Both the position numbers and the translations under genes were made by a program. Below, one piece after another: positions 19,330 to 28,800 of a stretch of 64,000 bases of DNA. The notes under the pieces are model-generated. The model did not search any database and was not told where the DNA came from. It saw nothing but the letters and a program-made list of their open reading frames with translations. Each line of letters begins with the position of its first letter. Position 1 is the first letter of the stretch. The stretch is from Marinobacter sp. ELB17 (GTDB lineage Bacteria > Pseudomonadota > Gammaproteobacteria > Pseudomonadales > Oleiphilaceae), in contig NZ_AAXY01000001.1 in NCBI RefSeq assembly GCF_000169375.1, positions 248,001 through 312,000 of the forward strand, in the 5' to 3' direction.

Positions 19330-19617
19330 ATGAAACAATGTTCATCGATATCGTTCAACGGCCATGCGCTTAGGAGAATGTTCGAGAGAGGCCTGATGAA
19401 TAACGAGGTTCTGTTCGCTATTCAGACAGGTGAAGTGATAATGGATTATCCTGATGACAGGCCGCATCCAAGCCAGCTTCGGCTCGGCTGGGTGGGCGAA
19501 AAAGCGATTCATGTTGTGGTGTCGCAAGCCTCGGAAAACGATGCCTGTTACGTGATCACAGCATACTATCCAGCGCTGGCCATTTGGGCTGATGACTTCA
19601 AAACCAGGAGGTCTTGA
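19330..19617 (+). CDS. DUF4258 protein, probable toxin of a type II toxin-antitoxin pair
   Basis: 95 residues. It matches the DUF4258 pattern: FNGHALRRMFERGL at the start, then AIQTGEVIMDYPDDRP, LRLGWVGEKAIHVVVSQ and CYVITAYYP. The family is small, RelE/BrnT-like in predicted fold, and is usually encoded just before a YgiT-type zinc-finger protein, as here. A growth-inhibiting RNase-type activity is inferred for the family and not established for this protein. Its stop abuts the next ATG with no gap. It sits in the cas operon between cas7c and cas4, same strand. It was probably inserted, because other junctions in the operon are mostly tight ATGA overlaps. Confidence 0.85.
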   Translation: MKQCSSISFNGHALRRMFERGLMNNEVLFAIQTGEVIMDYPDDRPHPSQLRLGWVGEKAIHVVVSQASENDACYVITAYYPALAIWADDFKTRRS

Positions 19618-19842
19618 ATGAAATGCGTAATTTGCAAGCAGGGTGAAACCTATTCTGGCGTCACCACTGTCACGTTGACCCGCGGTGAGGCAACAATAGT
19701 GATTAAGAAAGTGCCGGCAGATATTTGTGAAAACTGTGGCGAATATTACCTGAGCGATGAAATCTCGGGTAAAACCCTCGCGATGGCAGAGAAAGCCATG
19801 AAACTGAATCATGAGGTTGAGGTCATTCAGTTCGCGGCTTAG
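19618..19842 (+). CDS. YgiT-type zinc-finger (MqsA N-terminal-like) antitoxin
   Basis: 74 residues with two cysteine pairs: MKCVICKQGE at the N-terminus and DICENCGEYYLSDE, a four-Cys zinc site, followed by a short helical tail (KTLAMAEKAMKL). This is the zinc-finger half of MqsA without the DNA-binding HTH half, so it probably neutralises the toxin by binding it and does not act as a repressor. It begins directly at the stop of the DUF4258 gene, the usual toxin-first order for this pair. Cas4 starts 16 bases downstream, so the pair is co-transcribed with cas genes unless it has its own promoter. Confidence 0.86.
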   Translation: MKCVICKQGETYSGVTTVTLTRGEATIVIKKVPADICENCGEYYLSDEISGKTLAMAEKAMKLNHEVEVIQFAA

Positions 19843-19858
19843 GGAGGCCCCGTCGCCA

Positions 19859-20485
19859 ATGCAGGACGAAAAGTTCATTCCGCTCTCTGCGTTGCAGCAT
19901 TATGCCTTCTGCCCGAGACAGTGTGCGTTAATTCATAACGAGCAGTTATGGGCTGAGAACTGGCTGACGGCGCAAGGGCAAGTGTTGCATAAACGAGTCG
20001 ATAATGGTCCGCCTGAAACTCGTAAAGGAACGCGCTATGAGCGAGGTGTTCTTGTGAGTGCAGAAACAATCGGTCTAACGGGTAAGTTGGATTTGGTTGA
20101 GATTGACCTATCGACCAACGCAGTGAAACCGGTTGAGTACAAAAGAGGAAAGCCGAAGAAGGACAGTTCGGATCGAGTTCAGCTGTGCGCTCAAGGATTA
20201 TGTCTTGAAGAGATGAGAGGGCAACCCGTGAGCTCAGGCGCGCTTTGGTATTGGCAGACTCGTCGCAGAGATGAAGTGGCATTTACCGATGAGCTACGTG
20301 AAGAGACTCACCACGTTATTCAGAAAGTACGTCAATTGTTGATCAGCGGCCAAACCCCACTGGCAGTCTATGAAAAAAAGTGTGATGCCTGTTCGCTCTA
20401 CGATTTATGCAACCCCAAGTTACTGAGTCGAGACCGAAGTACCCGTTATGTTGAAGACCTTTTCGACGACGGAGAGGCTCAATGA
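19859..20485 (+). CDS. cas4: CRISPR adaptation exonuclease Cas4
   Basis: 208 residues from ATG at 19859; AGGGAGG (19841-19847) lies before it, and an upstream in-frame start at 19811 would run into the antitoxin gene. Cas4 trims pre-spacers and selects those with a correct PAM, working with Cas1-Cas2. It shows the RecB-like nuclease core LTGKLDLVEI and PVEYKRGKPKK, with iron-sulphur cysteines at both ends (HYAFCPRQCALIH and KKCDACSLYDLC). The end overlaps cas1 by ATGA (20482-20485), indicating coupled translation. Confidence 0.94.
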   Translation: MQDEKFIPLSALQHYAFCPRQCALIHNEQLWAENWLTAQGQVLHKRVDNGPPETRKGTRYERGVLVSAETIGLTGKLDLVEIDLSTNAVKPVEYKRGKPKKDSSDRVQLCAQGLCLEEMRGQPVSSGALWYWQTRRRDEVAFTDELREETHHVIQKVRQLLISGQTPLAVYEKKCDACSLYDLCNPKLLSRDRSTRYVEDLFDDGEAQ

Positions 20486-21501
20486 AGAAACTTCAAAACA
20501 GCCTCTACATCACGCGGCAGGGCGTATATGTTCATAAAGAGAGAGAAACCATCGTTATCGAGCATGAGCGTAAAAAACTGATGCAGCTTCCGATTCACTC
20601 GGTCTCTGGAGTTTTCTGTTTTGGTAATGTTTTGGTATCACCAGCGCTGATGGGTTTTTGTGGAGAAAAGGGCGTTAACCTTGCATTTTTCACTGAATAT
20701 GGCCGTTTTTATGGCCGACTTCAGGGTAAAACGTCCGGCAATGTTCTGCTGCGTCGGGCGCAATATCACGCAGATGAGCAAAAAACGCTGGAAATTGCCC
20801 GTTCGGTGATAGCTGCAAAACTGGTGGGTGGAAGAAATGTTCTTCTACGCCATAAGCGTAACCACGGTGTTAGTGCTCCAATCGAGCATGCGGTGAAGCA
20901 TTTGGCCGCATCTGTACGTATGGCACGGCACACCAATAATCTGGACTCGTTACGCGGAATTGAAGGCGATGCTGCAGCCACCTATTTTTCTGTTTTTGAG
21001 CTGCTAATTAATGAAAAGCTGCGAGGCGACTTCCCATTTACCGGGCGCAATCGCCGCCCACCCCGCGATCCAGTTAATGCACTCCTATCATTCGTTTATT
21101 CCATTTTAGGTCAGGATATCAGTGCGGCCTTGAACGGAGTTGGTCTAGATCCGCAGGTTGGTTTTTTGCACGCAGACCGACCAGGAAGAGATAGTTTGGC
21201 GCAAGATCTGCTTGAGGAGTTCCGGCCCTGGCTGGCGGATAGATTGGTTTTGAGCTTGATCAATCGACGGCAGTTAAAAGCGTCGGATTTTATAACCGAA
21301 GCTTCGGGTGCCGTCAGATTAGCTGACGGCGCGCGGAAACAGTTACTGATTGCCTACCAAGAAAGAAAGCAGCAAGAAGTGATGCATCCATTCCTCAAAG
21401 AAAAAGTACTGATAGGCATCATTCCCCACATTCAGGCCATGCTGCTTGCTCGTCATTTAAGAGGCGATCTGGAGCGATATCCGCCATGCGTACTCAGGTA
21501 G
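20482..21501 (+). CDS. cas1: CRISPR integrase Cas1 (type I-C)
   Basis: 339 residues, full length. Cas1 with Cas2 inserts new spacers at the leader end of the array. Catalytic region segments are IEGDAAATYFSVFE (metal-binding Glu), VGLDPQVGFLHADRPGRDSL (His) and QDLLEEFRPWLAD (Asp/Glu). The N-terminal beta domain begins LQNSLYITRQGVYVHKERET. It overlaps cas4 upstream and is followed by cas2 after 9 bases. All active-site residues appear intact, so adaptation is probably functional. Confidence 0.96.
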   Translation: MKKLQNSLYITRQGVYVHKERETIVIEHERKKLMQLPIHSVSGVFCFGNVLVSPALMGFCGEKGVNLAFFTEYGRFYGRLQGKTSGNVLLRRAQYHADEQKTLEIARSVIAAKLVGGRNVLLRHKRNHGVSAPIEHAVKHLAASVRMARHTNNLDSLRGIEGDAAATYFSVFELLINEKLRGDFPFTGRNRRPPRDPVNALLSFVYSILGQDISAALNGVGLDPQVGFLHADRPGRDSLAQDLLEEFRPWLADRLVLSLINRRQLKASDFITEASGAVRLADGARKQLLIAYQERKQQEVMHPFLKEKVLIGIIPHIQAMLLARHLRGDLERYPPCVLR

Positions 21502-21510
21502 TAGTTTGAA

Positions 21511-21804
21511 ATGATGGTACTTATAACCTATGACATCTCGATGGAGGATTCTGGTGGCGCGGCACGGTTGAGACGTGTTGCTAAAGCCTGTTTGGATTAT
21601 GGCGTGAGGGTTCAATATTCTGTTTTTGAATGTGAGATTGACCCAGCTCAGTGGGCTTTTTTTAGAGATCAATTGCTCCGACTTTATAACCCTGCAAAAG
21701 ACAGTCTCCGATTTTATAAGTTGGGTAAAAATTGGAAGAACCGTATTGAACACCATGGTGCCAAACCTGCACCAGACATTTTCCGAGACGCGATGATTTT
21801 GTAA
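21511..21804 (+). CDS. cas2: CRISPR adaptation protein Cas2
   Basis: 97 residues, the normal size for a ferredoxin-fold Cas2, which holds the Cas1 dimers in the integration complex. It has the conserved start MMVLITYDISMEDSGGAARL (Asp in the first strand) and CLDYGVRVQYSVFECEIDP. The second Met (21514) is an equally possible start. It is the last gene of the cas operon, and the leader and array follow immediately. Confidence 0.95.
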   Translation: MMVLITYDISMEDSGGAARLRRVAKACLDYGVRVQYSVFECEIDPAQWAFFRDQLLRLYNPAKDSLRFYKLGKNWKNRIEHHGAKPAPDIFRDAMIL

Positions 21805-21981
21805 ACGCTAACCGGAAGTGCTCATTAAAAACCCGTGATGTTAGCGCAAGGCCAGTTCCGGCGATGGGACTGGCTTTGTTCGTTTTTAGCGCGAAGTTGT
21901 AGCGCGCAAATAATCGTTATGAAATACGTTAGCGATCTTTGCACTGTAGAGCGCCCGTTATCAATGAGATATGATCGGGCA
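21805..21981 (+). promoter_or_regulatory. CRISPR leader
   Basis: 177 bases between cas2 and the first repeat, without a gene. A -10-like TATGAT lies at 21970-21975, just before the first repeat; no good -35 is spaced correctly. Position beside cas2, with the decayed repeat at the opposite end, marks this as the leader where new spacers enter. Confidence 0.75.
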
Positions 21982-24900
21982 GTCGCGCCCCCTGCGGGCG
22001 CGTGGATTGAAACGCTTACAGTTGGCGTCCGTGCCATCCGATGCGGTGTCGCGCCCCCTGCGGGCGCGTGGATTGAAACATTTGGCATTGTCGGCTCCTT
22101 CGGCTTTGTCGGGTCGCGCCCCCTGCGGGCGCGTGGATTGAAACAGATAAAAGTGTGCGTTGTAAAAAGTTGGCATGGTGTCGCGCCCCCTGCGGGCGCG
22201 TGGATTGAAACAGCCACACGCGCCTGCAATTGCTCAACCTGGTCAGTCGCGCCCCCTGCGGGCGCGTGGATTGAAACTAGGTTTGGCCACCTACTTTACC
22301 GGCTTGTATTTCGTCGCGCCCCCTGCGGGCGCGTGGATTGAAACGCATGACCACGTTTACGTTTTCGCCAAAATACGGGTCGCGCCCCCTGCGGGCGCGT
22401 GGATTGAAACCGCTTTGTGTACCGAACCCCGCCAACGCAAAGAATGTCGCGCCCCCTGCGGGCGCGTGGATTGAAACCTGTTTTACAGGCGAAAGAGAGG
22501 ATGCGCGGCTGGTCGCGCCCCCTGCGGGCGCGTGGATTGAAACCAATATCGAATATTAGAATCATTCCAGAGGGATCGTCGCGCCCCCTGCGGGCGCGTG
22601 GATTGAAACAGCAGAGGCGAGAAAGACAGCTAAACGGAATCATGTCGCGCCCCCTGCGGGCGCGTGGATTGAAACACATTACCCCATGCGCCATATGGTG
22701 CATTGAGAAAGTCGCGCCCCCTGCGGGCGCGTGGATTGAAACTGTGATGCTTTGTGCGGCTCACTCCCCATCCTCGTCGCGCCCCCTGCGGGCGCGTGGA
22801 TTGAAACGTTCCAAAAGATATGACGAACTGATGCGGTCCACATTGTCGCGCCCCCTGCGGGCGCGTGGATTGAAACATTCCGTTATCTGCCGGCCCACCG
22901 TCGTCCAAATGTCGCGCCCCCTGCGGGCGCGTGGATTGAAACAGGATGATGCAAGCGATTACCGCTTTCTGTTCAAGTCGCGCCCCCTGCGGGCGCGTGG
23001 ATTGAAACACTGGATGGAAGGGGGTTGATTATGAATATCGAGGTCGCGCCCCCTGCGGGCGCGTGGATTGAAACCAGAATGCGTATGAAGCCTAGGATCA
23101 AGGCCCAGGTCGCGCCCCCTGCGGGCGCGTGGATTGAAACCTATCAACAGCAGACGCGGATAGTGGTGTTGCGCGTCGCGCCCCCTGCGGGCGCGTGGAT
23201 TGAAACCCGCATATAAAACAGTTTCAGTGTCAATGAAGCGGTCGCGCCCCCTGCGGGCGCGTGGATTGAAACTTGGCATCCATGGATGGACTCTCTATGG
23301 ATGGTTGTCGCGCCCCCTGCGGGCGCGTGGATTGAAACAAAAATTCATCGGCAACATCGTCACAGCCCATACGTCGCGCCCCCTGCGGGCGCGTGGATTG
23401 AAACGCAAACACGTAGAGGCGTATGGAGGCACGTACATGGTCGCGCCCCCTGCGGGCGCGTGGATTGAAACGCAGCAATGGCAAGTCAGACGGTAAGCTA
23501 ATCAAGTCGCGCCCCCTGCGGGCGCGTGGATTGAAACTCGGAGGCGTCATGAACACACCCACCATCAAAACGTCGCGCCCCCTGCGGGCGCGTGGATTGA
23601 AACTCACCCACTGGCAGAACTGGCCGTAGGCTTCCTGGTCGCGCCCCCTGCGGGCGCGTGGATTGAAACCCGCAACCCATACAGAAATTCATTCCGTTAT
23701 CTGAGTCGCGCCCCCTGCGGGCGCGTGGATTGAAACGCCGTCTTGATTCTGCGCCAGTACGCCTATGATGTCGCGCCCCCTGCGGGCGCGTGGATTGAAA
23801 CGCTTGTTTCATCCCCATCATTACTAAACCCATCTGTCGCGCCCCCTGCGGGCGCGTGGATTGAAACTTCCAAATTCCAAGACCTCCTTAGCTCTGCGCT
23901 CGTCGCGCCCCCTGCGGGCGCGTGGATTGAAACAGAAAAAAGGACACCGGCACCACCGACCAATTGATGTCGCGCCCCCTGCGGGCGCGTGGATTGAAAC
24001 CAAATTGACATTCCGGTCAATTATATGTATCGCGTCGCGCCCCCTGCGGGCGCGTGGATTGAAACTATCGGGCATGGAAACACATGCTTGAGCGGTGCTA
24101 GTCGCGCCCCCTGCGGGCGCGTGGATTGAAACGTTACGAACAGCCAGTGAATCGCTCCAGATTGAGGTCGCGCCCCCTGCGGGCGCGTGGATTGAAACCT
24201 CATGTTGGCCAGGGCTCTAGCGGCGGCCTCATGTCGCGCCCCCTGCGGGCGCGTGGATTGAAACTGGGAAATATGCCGAAAGAACTGGCACGGAGTCGTC
24301 GCGCCCCCTGCGGGCGCGTGGATTGAAACCGAGCCTTAGGCCACGACGTTACATCATGCGATCGTCGCGCCCCCTGCGGGCGCGTGGATTGAAACAGGTC
24401 CAGTGGAGATGGTTGCATGACGCACCTAAGTCGCGCCCCCTGCGGGCGCGTGGATTGAAACACGAAAACAGACGCAGACAAGGCGACTTCCAGCGAGTCG
24501 CGCCCCCTGCGGGCGCGTGGATTGAAACACTGCATTCAGGAGGCCGCGTGATGAGCATGATGTCGCGCCCCCTGCGGGCGCGTGGATTGAAACTATACTC
24601 AGGCGCCAGGCCATGGCTTGCGTCGAAAGTCGCGCCCCCTGCGGGCGCGTGGATTGAAACACTGGTACCAATGCAAGTCAAAGACGCTCAGAGGTCGCGC
24701 CCCCTGCGGGCGCGTGGATTGAAACTTCTTTCGGTGACATGCCGCGCCGACTGCCCTTGTCGCGCCCCCTGCGGGCGCGTGGATTGAAACTGCCAGTGGG
24801 TGATTGATAACTACTGGTCCGGCGTCGCGCCCCCTGCGGGCGCGTGGATTGAAACAGCGATACGCACCTTATGGCCTGCTACCTCCTGCGTCGCGCCCCC

Positions 24901-25580
24901 TGCGGGCGCGTGGATTGAAACACCACATCACCCACGCGCAATTGGCGCTTGCGCAGGTCGCGCCCCCTGCGGGCGCGTGGATTGAAACGCGCGTTGTTTG
25001 CGGGAATATGTCCAGCCACACGTCGCGCCCCCTGCGGGCGCGTGGATTGAAACTCGAAAAACTCAATGGTAGAAGGCGACCCTTCCGGTCGCGCCCCCTG
25101 TGGGCGCGTGGATTGAAACACGAAATGCCCTGCCACGACTGCAACGCGACCGGGTCGCGCCCCCTGCGGGCGCGTGGATTGAAACTCAACATCGGCGCAG
25201 AACTTCACGGCCTTCTCAGGTCGCGCCCCCTGCGGGCGCGTGGATTGAAACAAGCATAGCCAAGTACCTTCTGAGCTTTTTCCTAGTCGCGCCCCCTGCG
25301 GGCGCGTGGATTGAAACTACTATGTGCGCTTGCGACCTTTCGACCTGTTTGTCGCGCCCCCTGCGGGCGCGTGGATTGAAACAACTGTAATTAGTAGTGG
25401 GGCTGAAACCATTGGAGTCGCGCCCCCTGCGGGCGCGTGGATTGAAACGCGGCCAATCTGGCGAGAAAATCAGCGGCCTGTGTCGCGCCCCCTGCGGGCG
25501 CGTGGATTGAAACCCCACAAGTCTTTGCTCATCAACTAATACTTCCCTGTCGCGCCCCCTGCGGGCGCGTGGATTAAAAT
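21982..25580 (+). CRISPR. Type I-C CRISPR array, 55 repeats and 54 spacers
   Basis: The 32-bp repeat begins GTCGCGCCCC, has CTGCGGGCGC in the middle (able to form a hairpin with the first arm) and ends GTGGATTGAAAC, as is typical of type I-C. I counted 55 copies by eye; the first is at 21982-22013 and the last at 25549-25580. Spacers are 33-37 bases (37 at 22808-22844), with a unit of about 66. All copies look identical except one with C to T at 25101 and the decayed last copy. The array is transcribed in the cas direction and processed by Cas5c. Apparent open frames through it come from the repeat. Confidence 0.98.
25549..25580 (+). repeat. Degenerate terminal CRISPR repeat
   Basis: The last repeat differs from the others only at its 3' end: G to A at 25576 and C to T at 25580, so it ends GGATTAAAAT. 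Decay of the leader-distal repeat is usual and confirms that the oldest end of the array is here. Confidence 0.9.
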
Positions 25581-25691
25581 CCGCTGACCGGGCTTTTTTG
25601 TCTTACGCTTTGTAGCCGTCAACTAATCTCAAACAATATTTCGAGTTTTTTCTAGCCACAATCAATAGCATTCCATTACCAAACTTCTGCC

Positions 25692-25739
25692 TGTTCGGCG
25701 ACAATTAGGATGGCCGGACAGGATAGTTGACGCCGAACA
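25692..25739. repeat. Inverted repeat downstream of the array
   Basis: TGTTCGGCG (25692-25700) and CGCCGAACA (25731-25739) are perfect 9-bp arms 30 bases apart. A related GCCGGACAGG (25713-25722) lies between them. It is in the 245-base gap between the array and the stop of the GGDEF-EAL gene, and no function is apparent. Confidence 0.6.
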
Positions 25740-25825
25740 TCTGCCGCGCCTACTCGCTCAACTAGCTTGTCTGTGTGTAAGATTCATTCGTTCGGCCTCA
25801 TCAAGCCCAAGCGCAGCTCCAGCAC

Positions 25826-28800
25826 TCAAATCTCTTCCGGGCGGCCAAACAGGTACCCCTGAAAATTCTGGCATCCATGATTCGCCAGCCAGTTTCTTTG
25901 CTCTTCTGTTTCTACCCCTTCGGCAATGACTTCCAGATTCAGCCCCTTGGCAAGCCCGATTATGGACTCCACAATGGCAGAGCTTGCCAGGTTGTTCGCC
26001 ACCTCATTTATAAACGACTGATCTATTTTGATCTGATCCAGCGGTAACTGGTTGAGATAGCTCATCGAAGAATAACCTGTGCCAAAGTCGTCCAATGAAA
26101 AGCGAACTCCCATAGAACGGAGACGGTTCATCATCTCAGTGATCCGCTCGGGGTCATTCATTAGCAGGCTCTCGGTCACCTCAAGTTTGAGCAAGCGTGG
26201 TGGCGCACCTGTTTTTTCAAGAATCTGGCCCACCTGTTCTACGAAGTTATTACTCTGAAACTGAATGATGCTGACATTCACTGCAAGACTGAGCTCAGAG
26301 GTTGTTGGCTCTGACTGCCAGGCGGCCAACTTTTCACACGCCTGTTCGATAATCCACCGACCGATAGGCAGAATAAGCCGGCTCTGTTCGGCTATCGGAA
26401 TGAAAACAGCGGGGGATACTATGCCCCGTTTCGGGTGACGCCAGCGCAAGAGTACTTCGTAGCCGAGCAGCTGATTCGGGTTGCGGATCTGGGGTTGGTA
26501 ATAGAGCACGAGTTGCTCTTCCGCCAACGCGTTCCGCAGTTCCTCTTCCATAAGAACGTGCTGAACAACCTGGGCCTGTATTTCAGGATCGAAGAATGAG
26601 ATGCGCTTTTCACCCCGAAGCTTAGCCTGCTCTTTTGCCTGCTGGGTGGCCTGCTCGGCCCTCTGAAGCTGTTGATCGACAGGAGAACTCCGTCCGTCAA
26701 TCAGGGTGATACCGATACTGATATTCACCTGTATTTTCTGCTGCAGAACCTCAATCGGGCGGGTGAAGGCATCAAGAACTTTATCTGCAACACCCTCTGT
26801 CACGCGGGCGGCAACGTCCTGTGAGGGGTTCAGGTTGGAAAGCAGGATGGCAAATTCGTCACCTCCGATGCGAGCAAGCGTATCACTCTCACGCACCATG
26901 GTACCGAGCTGCTCAGCAATGGCCTTCAGGACCAGGTCACCAAACTCATATCCCCTGGCATCGTTAACCGAACGCAGCTGCTCAACATCGACATACAAAA
27001 GGGCAGCATGGGTATTCTGTCGAGTGTTTGCTTTGCAGACCTCAGAAAGCCTCTCCTCAAGAAGTGCCTTATTCGCGAGCCCCGTCAGCGAATCGTAGAA
27101 CGCCAATCGATGCGCTTCCCGCTCGGCTTTCTTCCGCTTGGTGATATCGTGAAAGGTTCCCACATAGTTCTGGACAACGCCGGATTTTCCACAAATCGCG
27201 GTGATCGTCAGCCATTCCGCATACGCCTCCCCATCTTTTCGGAGGTTCCATATTTCACCCTCCCATGAGCCGCTTTCCCGAACCCGGGCCCAGAGATAAT
27301 GGTAAAAAGTGGCATCTTGCAGGCCGGATTGAAGAACGTTCGGGGTCTTTCCCAAAACGTCATGCTCGGCATAACCGGTGATCCGGGAAAACGCTTTATT
27401 GGCCCTCAGTATTATACTATTCTCGTCGGTTATTATTATGCCGAGGTGGGTCTCGAACGCGGTGGAAGCAATACGCAGCTCAGCTTCGAGAACTTTGTCT
27501 TCGGTGATATCTCGCACTAAGGTCAGGAAACCACTGTGCTGGCCTTCCAAGTCTGTTAGCGCGTTTACCCTAGCCTCATAATCGCGGGCCTCGCCGTCAA
27601 TAAATAACTGGTATTCAATATTCTGCATTTTCTGTGATTTTTCGACGTCTGTTTTAATTCCGTCGAACCGGGCAGCGAGCTCGGGCGGCAGTACTTCGCT
27701 GTAATGCAGGCCAAGCAGTTTTTCCACAGGCCTCAGTAGCTGGCCTTTGTTCTGCGCATGAGCAAAGGTAAACCTTCCGTGTTCATCGAACACAAAGGTC
27801 GAATCCGGAATGGAGTTAACAAGGGCCTGTAATCGACTTTCATTGGCCTGCGCGTTTTGCTGCAAAAGCTTCCGTTCCCGGTTTTCGTGTAACAGTGCAT
27901 TCTCAACGGACAGTCTTCGGCAGAACTGCTTCAGAAAAAACAGGCCAATGATCGCAACCAGTAAAATGCCGGTAGCCCCAACCCAAAGACTCTGGTGCCA
28001 ATCTTGTAACGCCACTGACGTTTTCTCGCCAACGACAACGATATAGGGTGCACCCGGAACACGTTTGAAAGCGTAAAATCTCGCTTCACCATCATTAGGA
28101 ATAGGCCCTTCGATTATCACCTGGTAGCTGTCGGAGCCACTATCGATAAAACGGCGGGCCAGCGCATCCGTAAGAATCTGCCCCGGGCTGACTGCGGCTC
28201 CGGCGACGACCGGAAGGCGGGCCACCAGCATCATCGACTCGTCCAGAATGGCAATGCTCTGACCAGCGGACAAAGATAACCCGGCCAGCGATCCAGAAAG
28301 CACATCCGGCGGTTGACGCGCCACAATCACAGTAGCGACGTCGCCCGGGTCGGAATGTAGCTCACTTAACATCCAGATCTGCAGCTCACCTGTCACGGGG
28401 TCCGTGTACAGCGGCGTTACAACCTCTCGGTTCGGGTTGTCAGACAGGTATTTTGCAATAAAGGGCCAGTCAGGAGCTCTGGTCACTTTCTCGGCCATTG
28501 ACGGGTAGAAAAAATTGCCAGCTGGATCGGCGACGAACAGCTCGCCTACGAACCCGAGGGTGGATACCCTTTTGTCCAGATACGGCTCTATGTTTTCAGG
28601 GCGAGTGTCCCCGGGGGTATTTGGCTGGCGCACCAGAGGCTGAACAAATCCGGCGAAAGTCCGCAGGTCGTACCCGGCAGAAAGCAGCCGGTTAGCAACC
28701 ATTTCAGCCGCGAGATCGGCATGGGCGGCAGAGCGATTGGTCGCCGTCTCGGAAGCCTGCCTGTAGGTACTCTGAGCTACGTAACCGGCAGACGCCACGA

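Noticed and set aside
21835..25539. Many open frames of 60-200 codons on both strands through the CRISPR array, rich in repeated motifs such as RPLRARGLK and NPRARRGRD
   Set aside because: They are translations of the 32-bp repeat in different frames, not genes.
13674..25580. Expectation of a Cas6 gene or of a second CRISPR type
   Set aside because: Type I-C uses Cas5c for processing, so absence of cas6 is normal; no other effector genes were seen.
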